This document shows positions 1 through 7,020 of a DNA stretch of 7,295 nucleotides, piece by piece. This stretch comes from Thermoplasmatota archaeon (GTDB lineage: Archaea; Thermoplasmatota; Thermoplasmata; UBA10834): NCBI GenBank assembly GCA_030836605.1, contig JAUPMC010000119.1, forward strand, positions 1-7,295, given 5' to 3'. A program made the position numbers and the translations under genes. Under the pieces are notes generated by a model. That model saw only the letters and a list, made by a program, of their open reading frames with translations. It was not told the DNA's origin and did no database searches. The stretch's first letter is position 1. Every line of letters starts with the position of its first letter.

Positions 1-323
1 AGTACGCGCTCAAGGACACGAAGGCGCCCTATCTCTCGGTCATAGGCTTCGACTCGCTCGAGTCGATCTACGGCCCCGGGGTCCTTGACGGGCTGATGGA
101 CTACCTGTCCGCGTTGCTCAACAACGACGGCGTGCTGGTCGCGACCGTGACCCCGTCGGTGAGGTCCACGAGCAGGCTGACGGACCTGGCCCACACTCAC
201 ATCAGGATCGACAAGACCTCGGGCATCATTGTGGTCAGGGGCGAGGAGCCGTACACCGCCCCGCGCGCGATGACCGACCCCGAACCCGGAGACTTCAGGC
301 CGAAGCTGGTACCTATCCTGTAG
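1..323 (+). CDS. RecA/KaiC-like (RAD55-type) ATPase, C-terminal fragment
   Basis: The open frame enters from the left edge (first full codon at 3) and gives 106 residues to a TAG stop. The fragment resembles the end of a RecA-superfamily ATPase of the KaiC/RAD55 kind. It has a hydrophobic strand ending in FDSLE (visible residues 16-20) that looks like a Walker B strand, then a helix, a second strand (GVLVATVTP), and then the pattern LTDLAHTHIRID followed by GIIVVRGEEPYT, which matches the closing beta hairpin of KaiC-like domains. The Walker A end lies outside the window, so ATP binding cannot be confirmed. Archaeal members of this group act in signalling or regulation, but no specific role can be read here. 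The gene converges with the small membrane protein gene at 408-599. An internal ATG at 96 is not taken as the start because the homologous-looking frame continues upstream of it. Confidence 0.7.
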   Translation, partial: YALKDTKAPYLSVIGFDSLESIYGPGVLDGLMDYLSALLNNDGVLVATVTPSVRSTSRLTDLAHTHIRIDKTSGIIVVRGEEPYTAPRAMTDPEPGDFRPKLVPIL

Positions 324-407
324 GCGCCGATCCTATGTCTGGATGACCGGCCGTGTCTCAGTCCTACGTTTGCCGCAGCCTCAGCGAGAGCTTGATGTCC
401 TTTCCTA
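324..407. other. Convergent intergenic gap
   Basis: These 84 bases separate the stop codons of the rightward ATPase gene and the leftward small membrane protein gene. Transcription from both genes should end here, but I see neither a clear hairpin nor a long T tract on either strand. Only short T runs (for example around 368-371 and 400-403) are present. Confidence 0.4.
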
Positions 408-599
408 TCACGCAGTACCAAGGTCCCACTTGTACACCAGAGCCCCCCAGATACCCCCGATGATTATCATGATGAGCCCTGCTGCAAACACAGGACGTCC
501 GAAGGAGGAGGGTGTGAAGTTGATCGCTAGGATTCCAGCCGACATCACGACAAATCCAACCACGGCCAGCAAATAAGGAATCCATTCCCCTTCCTTCAT
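408..599 (-). CDS. Small two-helix membrane protein of unknown function
   Basis: This 63-residue protein has a short charged N-terminus (MKEGEW). A hydrophobic segment follows at about residues 7-28, then a short loop with proline, serine and arginine (29-36), then a second hydrophobic segment at about 37-57 that is rich in glycine and isoleucine, and a short polar tail (KWDLGTA). It is probably an integral membrane hairpin. The start is supported by GGTGA (606-610, read on the - strand) six bases upstream, which pairs with the archaeal anti-Shine-Dalgarno sequence. It follows purH in the same direction after about 200 bases, so it may have its own promoter. I recognise no family. The hydrophobic two-helix pattern and the ribosome site favour a real gene over a chance frame, but homologues would be needed to be sure. 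Confidence 0.6.
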   Translation of the reverse strand: MKEGEWIPYLLAVVGFVVMSAGILAINFTPSSFGRPVFAAGLIMIIIGGIWGALVYKWDLGTA

Positions 600-802
600 T
601 CCGGGTCACCGCACTCTCTCTGTCTCAATCTCCGGGGAGCGACATCTACTTTTCTCTGGCATGCCGCCCCTACTGCATTCTCTCACCGTGTCGCCTGTGA
701 ACCTGATCGAGAGGAAGCTAGAGTCAGAGGACGCGCAGGGGGCCGCCTGTGCGTACAGTTCTCGGATACAGCTGGAATGGTCTCCCGGTCCTGCGTCCAG
801 GC
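600..802. other. Intergenic region downstream of purH
   Basis: These 203 bases lie between the purH stop and the start of the small membrane protein gene. I see no tRNA-like, repeat or convincing coding signal. An A-rich patch on the - strand at about 650-659 (AGAGAAAAGTAG-like) could belong to a weak promoter for the small gene, but it is not a good TATA match. Confidence 0.4.
606..610 (-). promoter_or_regulatory. Ribosome binding site of small membrane protein gene
   Basis: GGTGA on the - strand lies six bases before the ATG at 599. It is the main support for translation of the 63-residue frame. Confidence 0.5.
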
Positions 803-2356
803 TCAGTGCTTGAACAGCCTGAGCCCGCTGAACACCATCGATATGCCGTGCTCGTCCGCGGCGGATATGGCCTCGTCGTCCCTGACGGAGCCTCCGGGCT
901 GCACGATGGCCGACACGCCGACCTTGGCGGCCGCGTCGACGCCGTCCCTGAACGGGAAGAACGCGTCCGAGACGAGGATAGACCCCTTCGCGTCGGGCCC
1001 GGCCTTCATGCCGGCTATGGTCGTGGCGTCCACGCGGCTCATCTGGCCAGCGCCTACCCCGACCGTCCTCTCGCCCTTGACCAGGAGGATGGTGTTGGAC
1101 TTGATATGCCTGCAGATCTTGGCCCCGAAGACCATCGCGTCGAGCTCCTCGGCGGAGGGGACGCGCTTGGTCACGACCTTCAGCTTGGTAGGGTCGAGGT
1201 CCGCGTACGGGTCCGTCTGTATCAGGAGCCCGCCCTTGACCTTGGCCATGAACATCCTGCCCTCCTCCCTCTTGATGGGCATGTTCGTCCTCAGCAGCCT
1301 GATGCTCTTCTTCTCCTCGAGGAGCTTCTCGGCGTCGGGGTCGTACCCCGGCGCTATGACCGCCTCGACGAAGTGGCTCGAGATCTCGGTCGCGGTCTCG
1401 AGGTCGACCTGCCTGTTGAGGCCGACTACGCACCCGAAGGCGCTGAGCGAGTCCGCGTTGTAGGCTATCCTGAACGCCTCGGCGATGGTCGCCGCGCACG
1501 CCACCCCTGACGGGTTCGTGTGTTTGATGACCGCGGCCGTGGGCTTCTCGAAGTCGGACACGATCGCCAGCGCGGCGTCGAGGTCCAAGACGTTGCAGTA
1601 GGATATCTCCTTCCCGTGCATCTTCTCCGCGGCCGCGACGCTCAGCGGCGTCTGGTCGAAGAGGTCCTTGTAGAACGCGGCCTTCTGGTGCGGGTTCTCG
1701 CCGTACCTGAGGTCGCTCAGCTTCTCGAACGACAGCGTGACGTTCTTGGGGAACAGCTCGCCGGAGAACTTCTTGCCGAGGAACGACGCGATGGCGGAGT
1801 CGTACCTGGCCGTCGCCCTGAACGCCTCCAGGGCGAGCTTCCTCCTCGTCTCGTCGGAGAGCCTGCAGTCGCTCTCCCTGAGCTCCTTCAGGATGGACTC
1901 GTACTGCGCGGGGTTGACGACCACGGCCACGGACGAGTGGTTCTTCGCCGCGGACCTTATCATGGATGGACCGCCGATGTCGATGTTCTCGATGGCGTCC
2001 TCGAGCTTCACGCCGGGCTTCGCCACGGTCGACTCGAACGGGTACAGGTTCACGACGACCATGTCTATCGGCTCGATGCCGTGCTTCCTGATGGCCTCCA
2101 TGTGCTCCGGCTTCTCCCTCATCGCGAGGAGCCCGCCGTGGATGGCCGGGTGCAGTGTCTTGACCCTACCGTCGAGCATCTCCGGGAACTTGGTCACCTC
2201 GGAGACGCCCAAGACCGGGACGCCGCTCTTCTCGAGGAGTGTGGCGGTCCCACCGGTCGAAAGTATCTCTATCCCGAGCTCAGACAAGCCCTTGGCGAAC
2301 TCGGCCAAGCCAGTCTTGTCGGAGACGCTGACTAACGCTCTCTTGATCCTGCTCAT
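803..2356 (-). CDS. purH: Bifunctional AICAR formyltransferase / IMP cyclohydrolase PurH
   Basis: PurH carries out the last two steps of de novo IMP synthesis in the cytoplasm. Its C-terminal domain transfers formyl from 10-formyl-tetrahydrofolate to AICAR, and its N-terminal domain closes the ring to IMP. At 517 residues it has the usual full length. The cyclohydrolase domain (about 1-195) shows SVSDKTG (10-16), STGGTA (33-38) and DGRVKTLHP (62-70). The transformylase domain shows RYGENPHQ (217-224), the catalytic Lys-His pair in KHTNPSG (278-284), CRHIKSN with the expected Asn at 421, GAGQMSRVD (435-443) and QPGGSVRD (486-493). Position 283 is Ser where many PurH proteins have Cys (NPCG); the catalytic Lys and His are intact. 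The ATG at 2356 follows GGAG by ten bases. A promoter-like element lies about 80 bases upstream, so the gene is likely transcribed on its own or as a sub-operon. Many archaea use PurP and PurO instead, so a full bacterial-type PurH is notable. Confidence 0.98.
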   Translation of the reverse strand: MSRIKRALVSVSDKTGLAEFAKGLSELGIEILSTGGTATLLEKSGVPVLGVSEVTKFPEMLDGRVKTLHPAIHGGLLAMREKPEHMEAIRKHGIEPIDMVVVNLYPFESTVAKPGVKLEDAIENIDIGGPSMIRSAAKNHSSVAVVVNPAQYESILKELRESDCRLSDETRRKLALEAFRATARYDSAIASFLGKKFSGELFPKNVTLSFEKLSDLRYGENPHQKAAFYKDLFDQTPLSVAAAEKMHGKEISYCNVLDLDAALAIVSDFEKPTAAVIKHTNPSGVACAATIAEAFRIAYNADSLSAFGCVVGLNRQVDLETATEISSHFVEAVIAPGYDPDAEKLLEEKKSIRLLRTNMPIKREEGRMFMAKVKGGLLIQTDPYADLDPTKLKVVTKRVPSAEELDAMVFGAKICRHIKSNTILLVKGERTVGVGAGQMSRVDATTIAGMKAGPDAKGSILVSDAFFPFRDGVDAAAKVGVSAIVQPGGSVRDDEAISAADEHGISMVFSGLRLFKH

Positions 2357-2438
2357 GCTTCATACGCTCCAATGTACGGCTGATGCATCCCTCCCCCTCA
2401 AGGGGCCACAGGTGTGCGGCAATGGTATCTTGTCGAGC

Positions 2439-2456
2439 GTTATAACCATTTTCCTA
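2439..2456 (-). promoter_or_regulatory. Putative archaeal BRE/TATA promoter of purH
   Basis: On the - strand an A-rich stretch TAGGAAAATG (2456-2447) is followed directly by GTTATAAC (2446-2439). This resembles a transcription factor B recognition element next to a TATA box, and it is the most AT-rich patch in the 127-base gap between the MFS gene and purH. Start of transcription would be expected about 25 bases downstream, near 2415, leaving a leader of roughly 60 bases before the purH ATG. The leader holds the short inverted repeat CCCC-TTGA-GGGG at 2394-2405, whose meaning is unknown. Confidence 0.45.
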
Positions 2457-2483
2457 AGGGCCGGGCCGCCGGAGTGCGCGAGG

Positions 2484-3662
2484 TCATCGGGTGGCTTCTC
2501 GGACCTGTCCGCGCGGTCCTCTCAGGAGCGGGACCGAGGCCAAGACGGTGAGCCCGATGATCGCCCCTCCGATCGCCAAGGCAGCGGGGTATCCTCCCCA
2601 TTCCGCCAGCAACATCGCCAACGGAGGAGCCACCGCGAACCCGAGGGAACCCAGGGCGTTGAACCCTCCCATGTAGGTCGCGTGCTCGCCTTTCGGCGTC
2701 AGGTCCCCCAGGAGCCCCAGGCTCGCGGGGAGGAGCATCGCGGCGACCGCTCCGGAGGTGGCCATCAGGATGGCCATCCCCGCCTGGCCGACATACCCGA
2801 GGAGCCCTATCATCACGGCGTAGGCGAACCCGCCCACTATGAGCATCGGTATCCTCCCGCGCTTGTCGGACAGCTTGCCGAACGGATACTGCAGCAACGC
2901 GAACGGGAGGAGGAACGCCGCGAGGTACATGCCCCTGACGGACGGCTCGGCGTCGAACTCGTAGGCTAGGTACAGGGGCAGGAGGAACACGAGGTATCCC
3001 GCGCTGAACCTCTCGGCGAAGCCGAACATGAACGGCGGGAGCACTCTCCGGTCCTTCGCGACGAACTTGAGCGCGGTAGCGATGGACTCCGGCTTGTTCT
3101 TGATGGGAGCGTCCTCCAGGAACACGAACGCTAGGACGCCCGCGAGTATGAAGAGCGCGGACGCCGCGTAGAGCGGGTACAGCGGGCCGAGGTCCCCGAC
3201 CAACCCCCCGATGGGTGCCCCGAAGCCGATTCCTAGCGCGAGGCCGGTGCCCACGGCCCCCATGACGGCGCCGTACCTCTTCGCGTGGGCGATGTCGAGC
3301 GCCAGTGTCATCAGGAGGGACCAGGCCATCACCGTGAGTGCCCCCTGGACGAACCTCAGCGCGAGCAGCGTCGTCACGTCGGGGGCGAGGCTCATCGTGT
3401 AGTATAGCAGGGCGGAGCCGAAGAACCCTATCACGATGAAGATCCGTCTCTCGCCGCGCTTGTCAGAGACCGCTCCCCAGACGACACCGAAGATCATGTA
3501 CGCGACCATCTCGACGGTTACGAACAGGGAGGCCATGGCGGCGGTCGAGTCGTACCTGTCTATGATGACCTCCTTGAGCGACGGCACGATGAATGTCTGG
3601 TTGAACATCGCGAGGAACGTCAGTCCCGCGATGACCATGACGGGCTTCTTGATGGATGTCAT
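2484..3662 (-). CDS. MFS transporter, 12 membrane helices
   Basis: This 392-residue integral membrane protein belongs to the major facilitator superfamily and would carry a small solute or drug across the cytoplasmic membrane by uniport, symport or antiport. About twelve hydrophobic segments can be seen in two halves, joined by a charged loop at about 183-207. The family's motif A is present in both halves: GAVSDKRGERR (63-73) between helices 2 and 3, and GKLSDKRGRIP (262-272) between helices 8 and 9. RFVQG (103-107) in helix 4 fits motif B, and the glycine-rich helix 5 (131-157) has GAPIGG, as in antiporter motif C. That hints at an exporter but does not identify the substrate. An in-frame TAG just upstream fixes the ATG at 3662 as the first possible ATG. 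The gene begins 66 bases after the DUF885 gene on the same strand with no clear promoter between, so cotranscription is plausible. Confidence 0.94.
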   Translation of the reverse strand: MTSIKKPVMVIAGLTFLAMFNQTFIVPSLKEVIIDRYDSTAAMASLFVTVEMVAYMIFGVVWGAVSDKRGERRIFIVIGFFGSALLYYTMSLAPDVTTLLALRFVQGALTVMAWSLLMTLALDIAHAKRYGAVMGAVGTGLALGIGFGAPIGGLVGDLGPLYPLYAASALFILAGVLAFVFLEDAPIKNKPESIATALKFVAKDRRVLPPFMFGFAERFSAGYLVFLLPLYLAYEFDAEPSVRGMYLAAFLLPFALLQYPFGKLSDKRGRIPMLIVGGFAYAVMIGLLGYVGQAGMAILMATSGAVAAMLLPASLGLLGDLTPKGEHATYMGGFNALGSLGFAVAPPLAMLLAEWGGYPAALAIGGAIIGLTVLASVPLLRGPRGQVREATR

Positions 3663-3728
3663 GACCGGCTCTACCGCATCCTATCCGTGCTCATGAATCG
3701 TTCGGTGCCGTCCCGGACGTGGTCCGCG

Positions 3729-5390
3729 TCACGCGGGGGCGAGCCCGAGGCCGCGCGTGACTGCCCTGCGGGCCAGGTGGAACGGCAGGTTGCCGTTCGT
3801 GGCGAGGAGGTCGTGGAACCGCTTCTCGTTGAAACCTCCTCCCAGCTTCTTCACGAGGTCCGCCTTGAGGTCGAGGACCATCTGCCTGCCGGTCAGGTAT
3901 GAGAGCCCGTAGCCCGGGGTCTTCACGAACCCGAAGACGTCGTCCCGCGCGACCTTCCTCGAGGAGTTCGTCTCCTTCATGAACAGTCGGATGGCCTTCT
4001 CGAGCGAGGTCTCGCCCCTGGCGAGCCTCACGTCGTAGATGATCCTGCACGCTCTCCATATCGCGAAGTCGAGCATCGCGTGCCTGTCCGCGAGCGACGA
4101 CCTGAACCCCCTGTCCATCATCATCTTCTCGCAGTACATCGCCCAGCCCTCCTGGGTCTCCCAGGACGGGACCATCGTGTCGGGCTCGATGAGCATCAGG
4201 GAGAGCTGGTGCATCCAGGGCTTCTTGTTGGATACGACGCCCTGGTGGAAGTGGCCCGGGTAGGCCTCGTGCGTCGCGAGGTTGGCGATGGCCGCCCTGG
4301 AGTAGACGTCCCGCAACGCCTCCCCGGAGGCCCTGGTCAGCATGAGTATGCCCTGCTGCCGCTCCTCGAAGGGAGCGGCCATCTCGAGCGCCGCGGTGGG
4401 GACGGCGCTCGCCATGAAGCTGGGCGTCTCGACGATATGCAGCTTCGCGTCGTAGTCCACGGTCGCGATGTCGTTCTCGACCATGAACCGCTTCGCCCGC
4501 TCGACCTCCAGCGCGGCTTCCGCGAACGCATCGTCGAACGTGGCCGGGGAGTCGTCCTTCATGATGGCGACCGCCGCTCCCGGGCCCAGCCCCGGCGCCA
4601 TCCTCGACTCGGTCTCCGCCCTCTCCGCCCTCAGGCTCTTCAGGGATGCCTCGCCGAACGCGAGCACTTGGTCAGGCGTGAGCGGGAACCCCCGAATCTT
4701 GAGCAGCTTGGCGAGGTTGTCAGGTCCCATCGCGAACTCCGGCACGGCCCGCTCTTCCAGGTTCTTGAGCCAGTCGACATGCTCATTCACTGCCTCGTGC
4801 GCCCGGGCGACGTTCTTCGAGAGGTCGGCTGCGAGCCGCGCCGTGGCGTCCTTCTTGAAATGGTCTTCGAGGAACTCGAGGAAGGCGGGCAGCCCCTCCG
4901 CGGATTCGATGGACATCCTCGTCCAGTGCTTGACGGGCCTGCCCGGCGTGAACCTCGTCCTGAACTGCTCCAGGTACCTGGGGATCTCCCCGACCTTGGA
5001 GGAGGCCCACTCGGCCTTCTTCTCGGGCGTCGCGTAGTCCCTCGTCAGCATCAGCAGCATGGCCCCTCCCGGGGCCTCGACCGCCTCAGGGGACATGCGC
5101 CCCTGCGGGTAGTCATCGACCGCGAACCTCTGGAGCGCCTCGCTCATCCGGAGGACCTCGAGGGATGTCTGCTGGTCGTCGTCGAGCTCCTCGGACGCGG
5201 CGACCCTCTCGGCCTTCCTCAGCCACGATGTGAGATGGGTGGAGGTGTCCTCGACGCGCCTGAAACCCCCGTGGGGCAGCATGCCGTCGTACGGGTCGTG
5301 CATCCCGAACCGGGTCCCGGCGTCAGGGTTCAGCCTGAACAGTTCCCTGACCATCTCGTCGTTGAGGGCGTCGAAATCCTCCGAGGCCAT
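3729..5390 (-). CDS. DUF885 family HExxxGH metallopeptidase-like protein
   Basis: This 553-residue, mostly helical protein matches the DUF885 family. The family is predicted to be zinc-dependent hydrolases or carboxypeptidases, mostly without a proven substrate. Visible marks are HEAYPGH (374-380), with two histidines and a glutamate in the expected metal/catalytic arrangement, EGWAMYCE (414-421) supplying the downstream glutamates, RACRIIYDVRLARGE (446-460), and TPGYGLSYLTGRQ (491-503) near the C-terminus. The common form HEAxPGHHLQ is here HEAYPGHFHQ, so the second His of the GHH triplet is shifted by one. There is no signal peptide or membrane segment, so it should act in the cytoplasm. 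The frame stays open upstream to 5843, but that extension lies inside metF in another frame and has a shadow-like composition. The ATG at 5390 lies nine bases past the metF stop and has a GAGGGG sequence just before it, so it is chosen as the start. Confidence 0.93.
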   Translation of the reverse strand: MASEDFDALNDEMVRELFRLNPDAGTRFGMHDPYDGMLPHGGFRRVEDTSTHLTSWLRKAERVAASEELDDDQQTSLEVLRMSEALQRFAVDDYPQGRMSPEAVEAPGGAMLLMLTRDYATPEKKAEWASSKVGEIPRYLEQFRTRFTPGRPVKHWTRMSIESAEGLPAFLEFLEDHFKKDATARLAADLSKNVARAHEAVNEHVDWLKNLEERAVPEFAMGPDNLAKLLKIRGFPLTPDQVLAFGEASLKSLRAERAETESRMAPGLGPGAAVAIMKDDSPATFDDAFAEAALEVERAKRFMVENDIATVDYDAKLHIVETPSFMASAVPTAALEMAAPFEERQQGILMLTRASGEALRDVYSRAAIANLATHEAYPGHFHQGVVSNKKPWMHQLSLMLIEPDTMVPSWETQEGWAMYCEKMMMDRGFRSSLADRHAMLDFAIWRACRIIYDVRLARGETSLEKAIRLFMKETNSSRKVARDDVFGFVKTPGYGLSYLTGRQMVLDLKADLVKKLGGGFNEKRFHDLLATNGNLPFHLARRAVTRGLGLAPA

Positions 5391-5398
5391 GTCCCCTC

Positions 5399-6319
5399 TC
5401 ACTCTATCGAGGGCCTGGGCATCAGCCCAGCCTCCTGGACTATCCTGGGCACCATCTCCTCCCACATGACGGCCATGATGTGGACTCCGTGGACCCCCTT
5501 CATGCCCTTGAGGGTCTCGATCTGCTCGACGCACAGCTTGATGCCCTCCTCCTTGGAGTCCTTCGCGTTCTTCATCCGGTCGATGATGTGGTTGGGGACG
5601 ATCATCCCCGGGACCTTGTTCTTCATGTACCTGGCGGCGCCCGCGGTCTTCATCGGGAGCACGCCCGCGAGTATGTGCACCTTCTTGTCGAGCCCGCGCG
5701 CCCTGACCTCGTCCATCCACTTCTCGAACATGTCCATGTCGAATATGGCCTGGGTCTGGACGAAGTCCGCCCCGGCCGCGACCTTCTTCGCCAGCCTCGC
5801 GGCCCTGAACTCGTACGGCGTCGCGAACGGGTTCTCGGCGCACCCGAGGTACACCTTCGGCGGGTCCTTGATCTCCTGGCCCCCTACCTGCTTCCCCTCG
5901 CGCCTGAGCTTGTCGAACACGGCCAGCTCCGATACCGAATCGAAGTCGAACACGCTCTTCGCGCCCTTCTCGTTCCCGAAGATCTGGTGGTCCCCGGTCA
6001 AGCAGAGGACGTTCCTGATTCCGAGCGCGCTCGCGCCCAGGAGGTCGCTCTGCAGGGCGATCCTGTTCCGGTCCCTGCAGGTCATCTGTATGACCGGCTC
6101 GACGCCCTCCCTCATGACGACGACGGCGCTCGCGATGCTCGAGAGCCTCACGACGGCCGTCTGGTTGTCCGTCAGGTTGAACGCGTCTGCGGACCCCTTG
6201 AGCATCCTCGCGTGGTGCACGAGCGGCTCGGGGTTGGCGGACTGGGGCGGGCCTATCTCGGCTGTCACGGCGAACCTGTCAGACTCGAAGACCTTCTCGA
6301 GGTTGCTGCCAGCCTTCAT
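5399..6319 (-). CDS. metF: Methylenetetrahydrofolate reductase MetF (MetV-associated type)
   Basis: MetF is a flavoprotein that interconverts 5,10-methylene- and 5-methyl-tetrahydrofolate, feeding methyl groups to methionine synthesis or the methyl branch of the Wood-Ljungdahl pathway. The 306-residue protein is a single TIM-barrel domain of usual bacterial length. TAEIGPP (19-25) holds the catalytic Glu equivalent to Glu28 of E. coli MetF. FNLTDNQ (47-53), QMTCRDRNR (78-86), LCLTGDH with its flavin-contacting Asp (105-111) and the strand FVQTQAIFD (186-194) fit the flavin and folate sites. AGVLPM (218-223) is another conserved turn. The start ATG overlaps the metV stop by four bases (ATGA) and has GGAGG (6327-6331) seven bases upstream, implying coupled translation. 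The adjacent MetV suggests that electrons come through iron-sulfur proteins rather than straight from NADH; this is inferred from known MetVF enzymes. An H4MPT-specific Mer reductase is a different fold family and does not fit. Confidence 0.95.
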   Translation of the reverse strand: MKAGSNLEKVFESDRFAVTAEIGPPQSANPEPLVHHARMLKGSADAFNLTDNQTAVVRLSSIASAVVVMREGVEPVIQMTCRDRNRIALQSDLLGASALGIRNVLCLTGDHQIFGNEKGAKSVFDFDSVSELAVFDKLRREGKQVGGQEIKDPPKVYLGCAENPFATPYEFRAARLAKKVAAGADFVQTQAIFDMDMFEKWMDEVRARGLDKKVHILAGVLPMKTAGAARYMKNKVPGMIVPNHIIDRMKNAKDSKEEGIKLCVEQIETLKGMKGVHGVHIMAVMWEEMVPRIVQEAGLMPRPSIE

Positions 6320-7020
6320 CTGACCGCCTCCTTCCCCTTCTTCTGGTGTTGCGTGAGCTTCGCGTCCTCCCTCACGTACACCCGCCTGCCGCCAGAGTGG
6401 CTCGTGGACCAGTCCTTGGGCGGTGAGACCTGTTCGATGAGCTGCATCCTGTTCTGGACCTTCAGCCGCTCATGGATGGCGTACCATGCGCAGTCGACCT
6501 CGAGGTTGACCTCGCACTTGCCGTTGGCCGACCCTCCGCACGGGCCGTTGAGCATGCTCTTCGCGCACCTCGCGATCGGGCATATGCCGCCGGTGGTGTG
6601 TATGATGCAGTTGCCGCACCCGACGCACTTCTCGGACCAGACGCCCTGCTCTTCGGGCACGCCGAATATGCCGGTGTTCAGGGCCGGGAAGACGAGCTTC
6701 TTCGGGTACATGTCTCCTATGGTCTGCGCCCCCAGGGAGCAGGCCATGGACAACACGAGGTCGGAGTCCTCTATCTTGTCCTCGACCTCCTTCACCCACT
6801 CCTTCTCGCACTGGCGCTCGACCACTAGCGCCTCGAACTCCTGCTTCCTGCCCTCCTTCCTCGCCTTCAGCCTCAGGGCGGAGGCGAGCGTCCTCGCCTC
6901 CTTCTCGCCGCCCGCGAGGCATATCGCGACGCAGCTCCTGCAGCCTATGACCTTGACGCTCTTGTACGGCGCGACCATCTCGGCTATCTCAGCCATCGGC
7001 TTCCTCTTCGCGACTATCAT
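6316..7020 (-). CDS. metV: MetV-like iron-sulfur/zinc partner of MetF
   Basis: This 234-residue protein matches the family annotated as methylenetetrahydrofolate reductase C-terminal domain (MetV). Its members accompany MetF in acetogens and bind iron-sulfur clusters and, in some, zinc. It has thirteen cysteines. An N-terminal group GCRSCVAIC (C27, C30, C34) is followed by C71 and C94 (SMACSLG). A ferredoxin-like C132-x2-C135-x2-C138 with C147 and C152 comes next, then C161 in NGPCGG, C169 and C177. The N-terminal half looks like an alpha/beta domain with alternating strands (VKVIGC, LVLSMAC, LVFPALNTG). The C-terminal tail is basic. The likely role is to pass electrons from the Hdr/MvhD side to the flavin of MetF in the cytoplasm. 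It overlaps both neighbours by an ATGA: its ATG overlaps the mvhD stop, and its own stop overlaps the metF ATG. GGAGG (7030-7034) lies nine bases before the start. Confidence 0.92.
   Translation of the reverse strand: MIVAKRKPMAEIAEMVAPYKSVKVIGCRSCVAICLAGGEKEARTLASALRLKARKEGRKQEFEALVVERQCEKEWVKEVEDKIEDSDLVLSMACSLGAQTIGDMYPKKLVFPALNTGIFGVPEEQGVWSEKCVGCGNCIIHTTGGICPIARCAKSMLNGPCGGSANGKCEVNLEVDCAWYAIHERLKVQNRMQLIEQVSPPKDWSTSHSGGRRVYVREDAKLTQHQKKGKEAVR

Noticed and set aside
600..802. Possible RNA gene in the gap after purH
   Set aside because: GGTTCA on the - strand recalled a tRNA T-loop, but no matching acceptor, D or anticodon arms could be found.
798..821. Inverted repeat CAGGCT/AGCCTG around the purH stop codon, considered as a terminator
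   Set aside because: The loop is 12 bases and no T tract follows on the - strand. Half of the stem is coding sequence, so chance is as likely.
606..1499. 297-residue open frame on the - strand
   Set aside because: It is an alternate frame of purH extended into the downstream gap, with Arg/Gly-rich shadow composition.
1737..2969. 410-residue open frame on the + strand
   Set aside because: It is antisense to purH and the MFS gene and has no domain. It stays open because of base composition.
5391..5843. N-terminal extension of the DUF885 frame by 151 residues
   Set aside because: It overlaps metF in another frame and is rich in Arg, Gly and Asp without family likeness. The ATG at 5390 sits right after the metF stop and begins the recognisable protein.
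4080..6323. 747-residue open frame on the + strand
   Set aside because: It lies antisense to metF and the DUF885 gene, both with clear family motifs. Its composition (rich in Arg, Leu, Pro, Gly and His) is typical of the shadow of GC-rich coding DNA.
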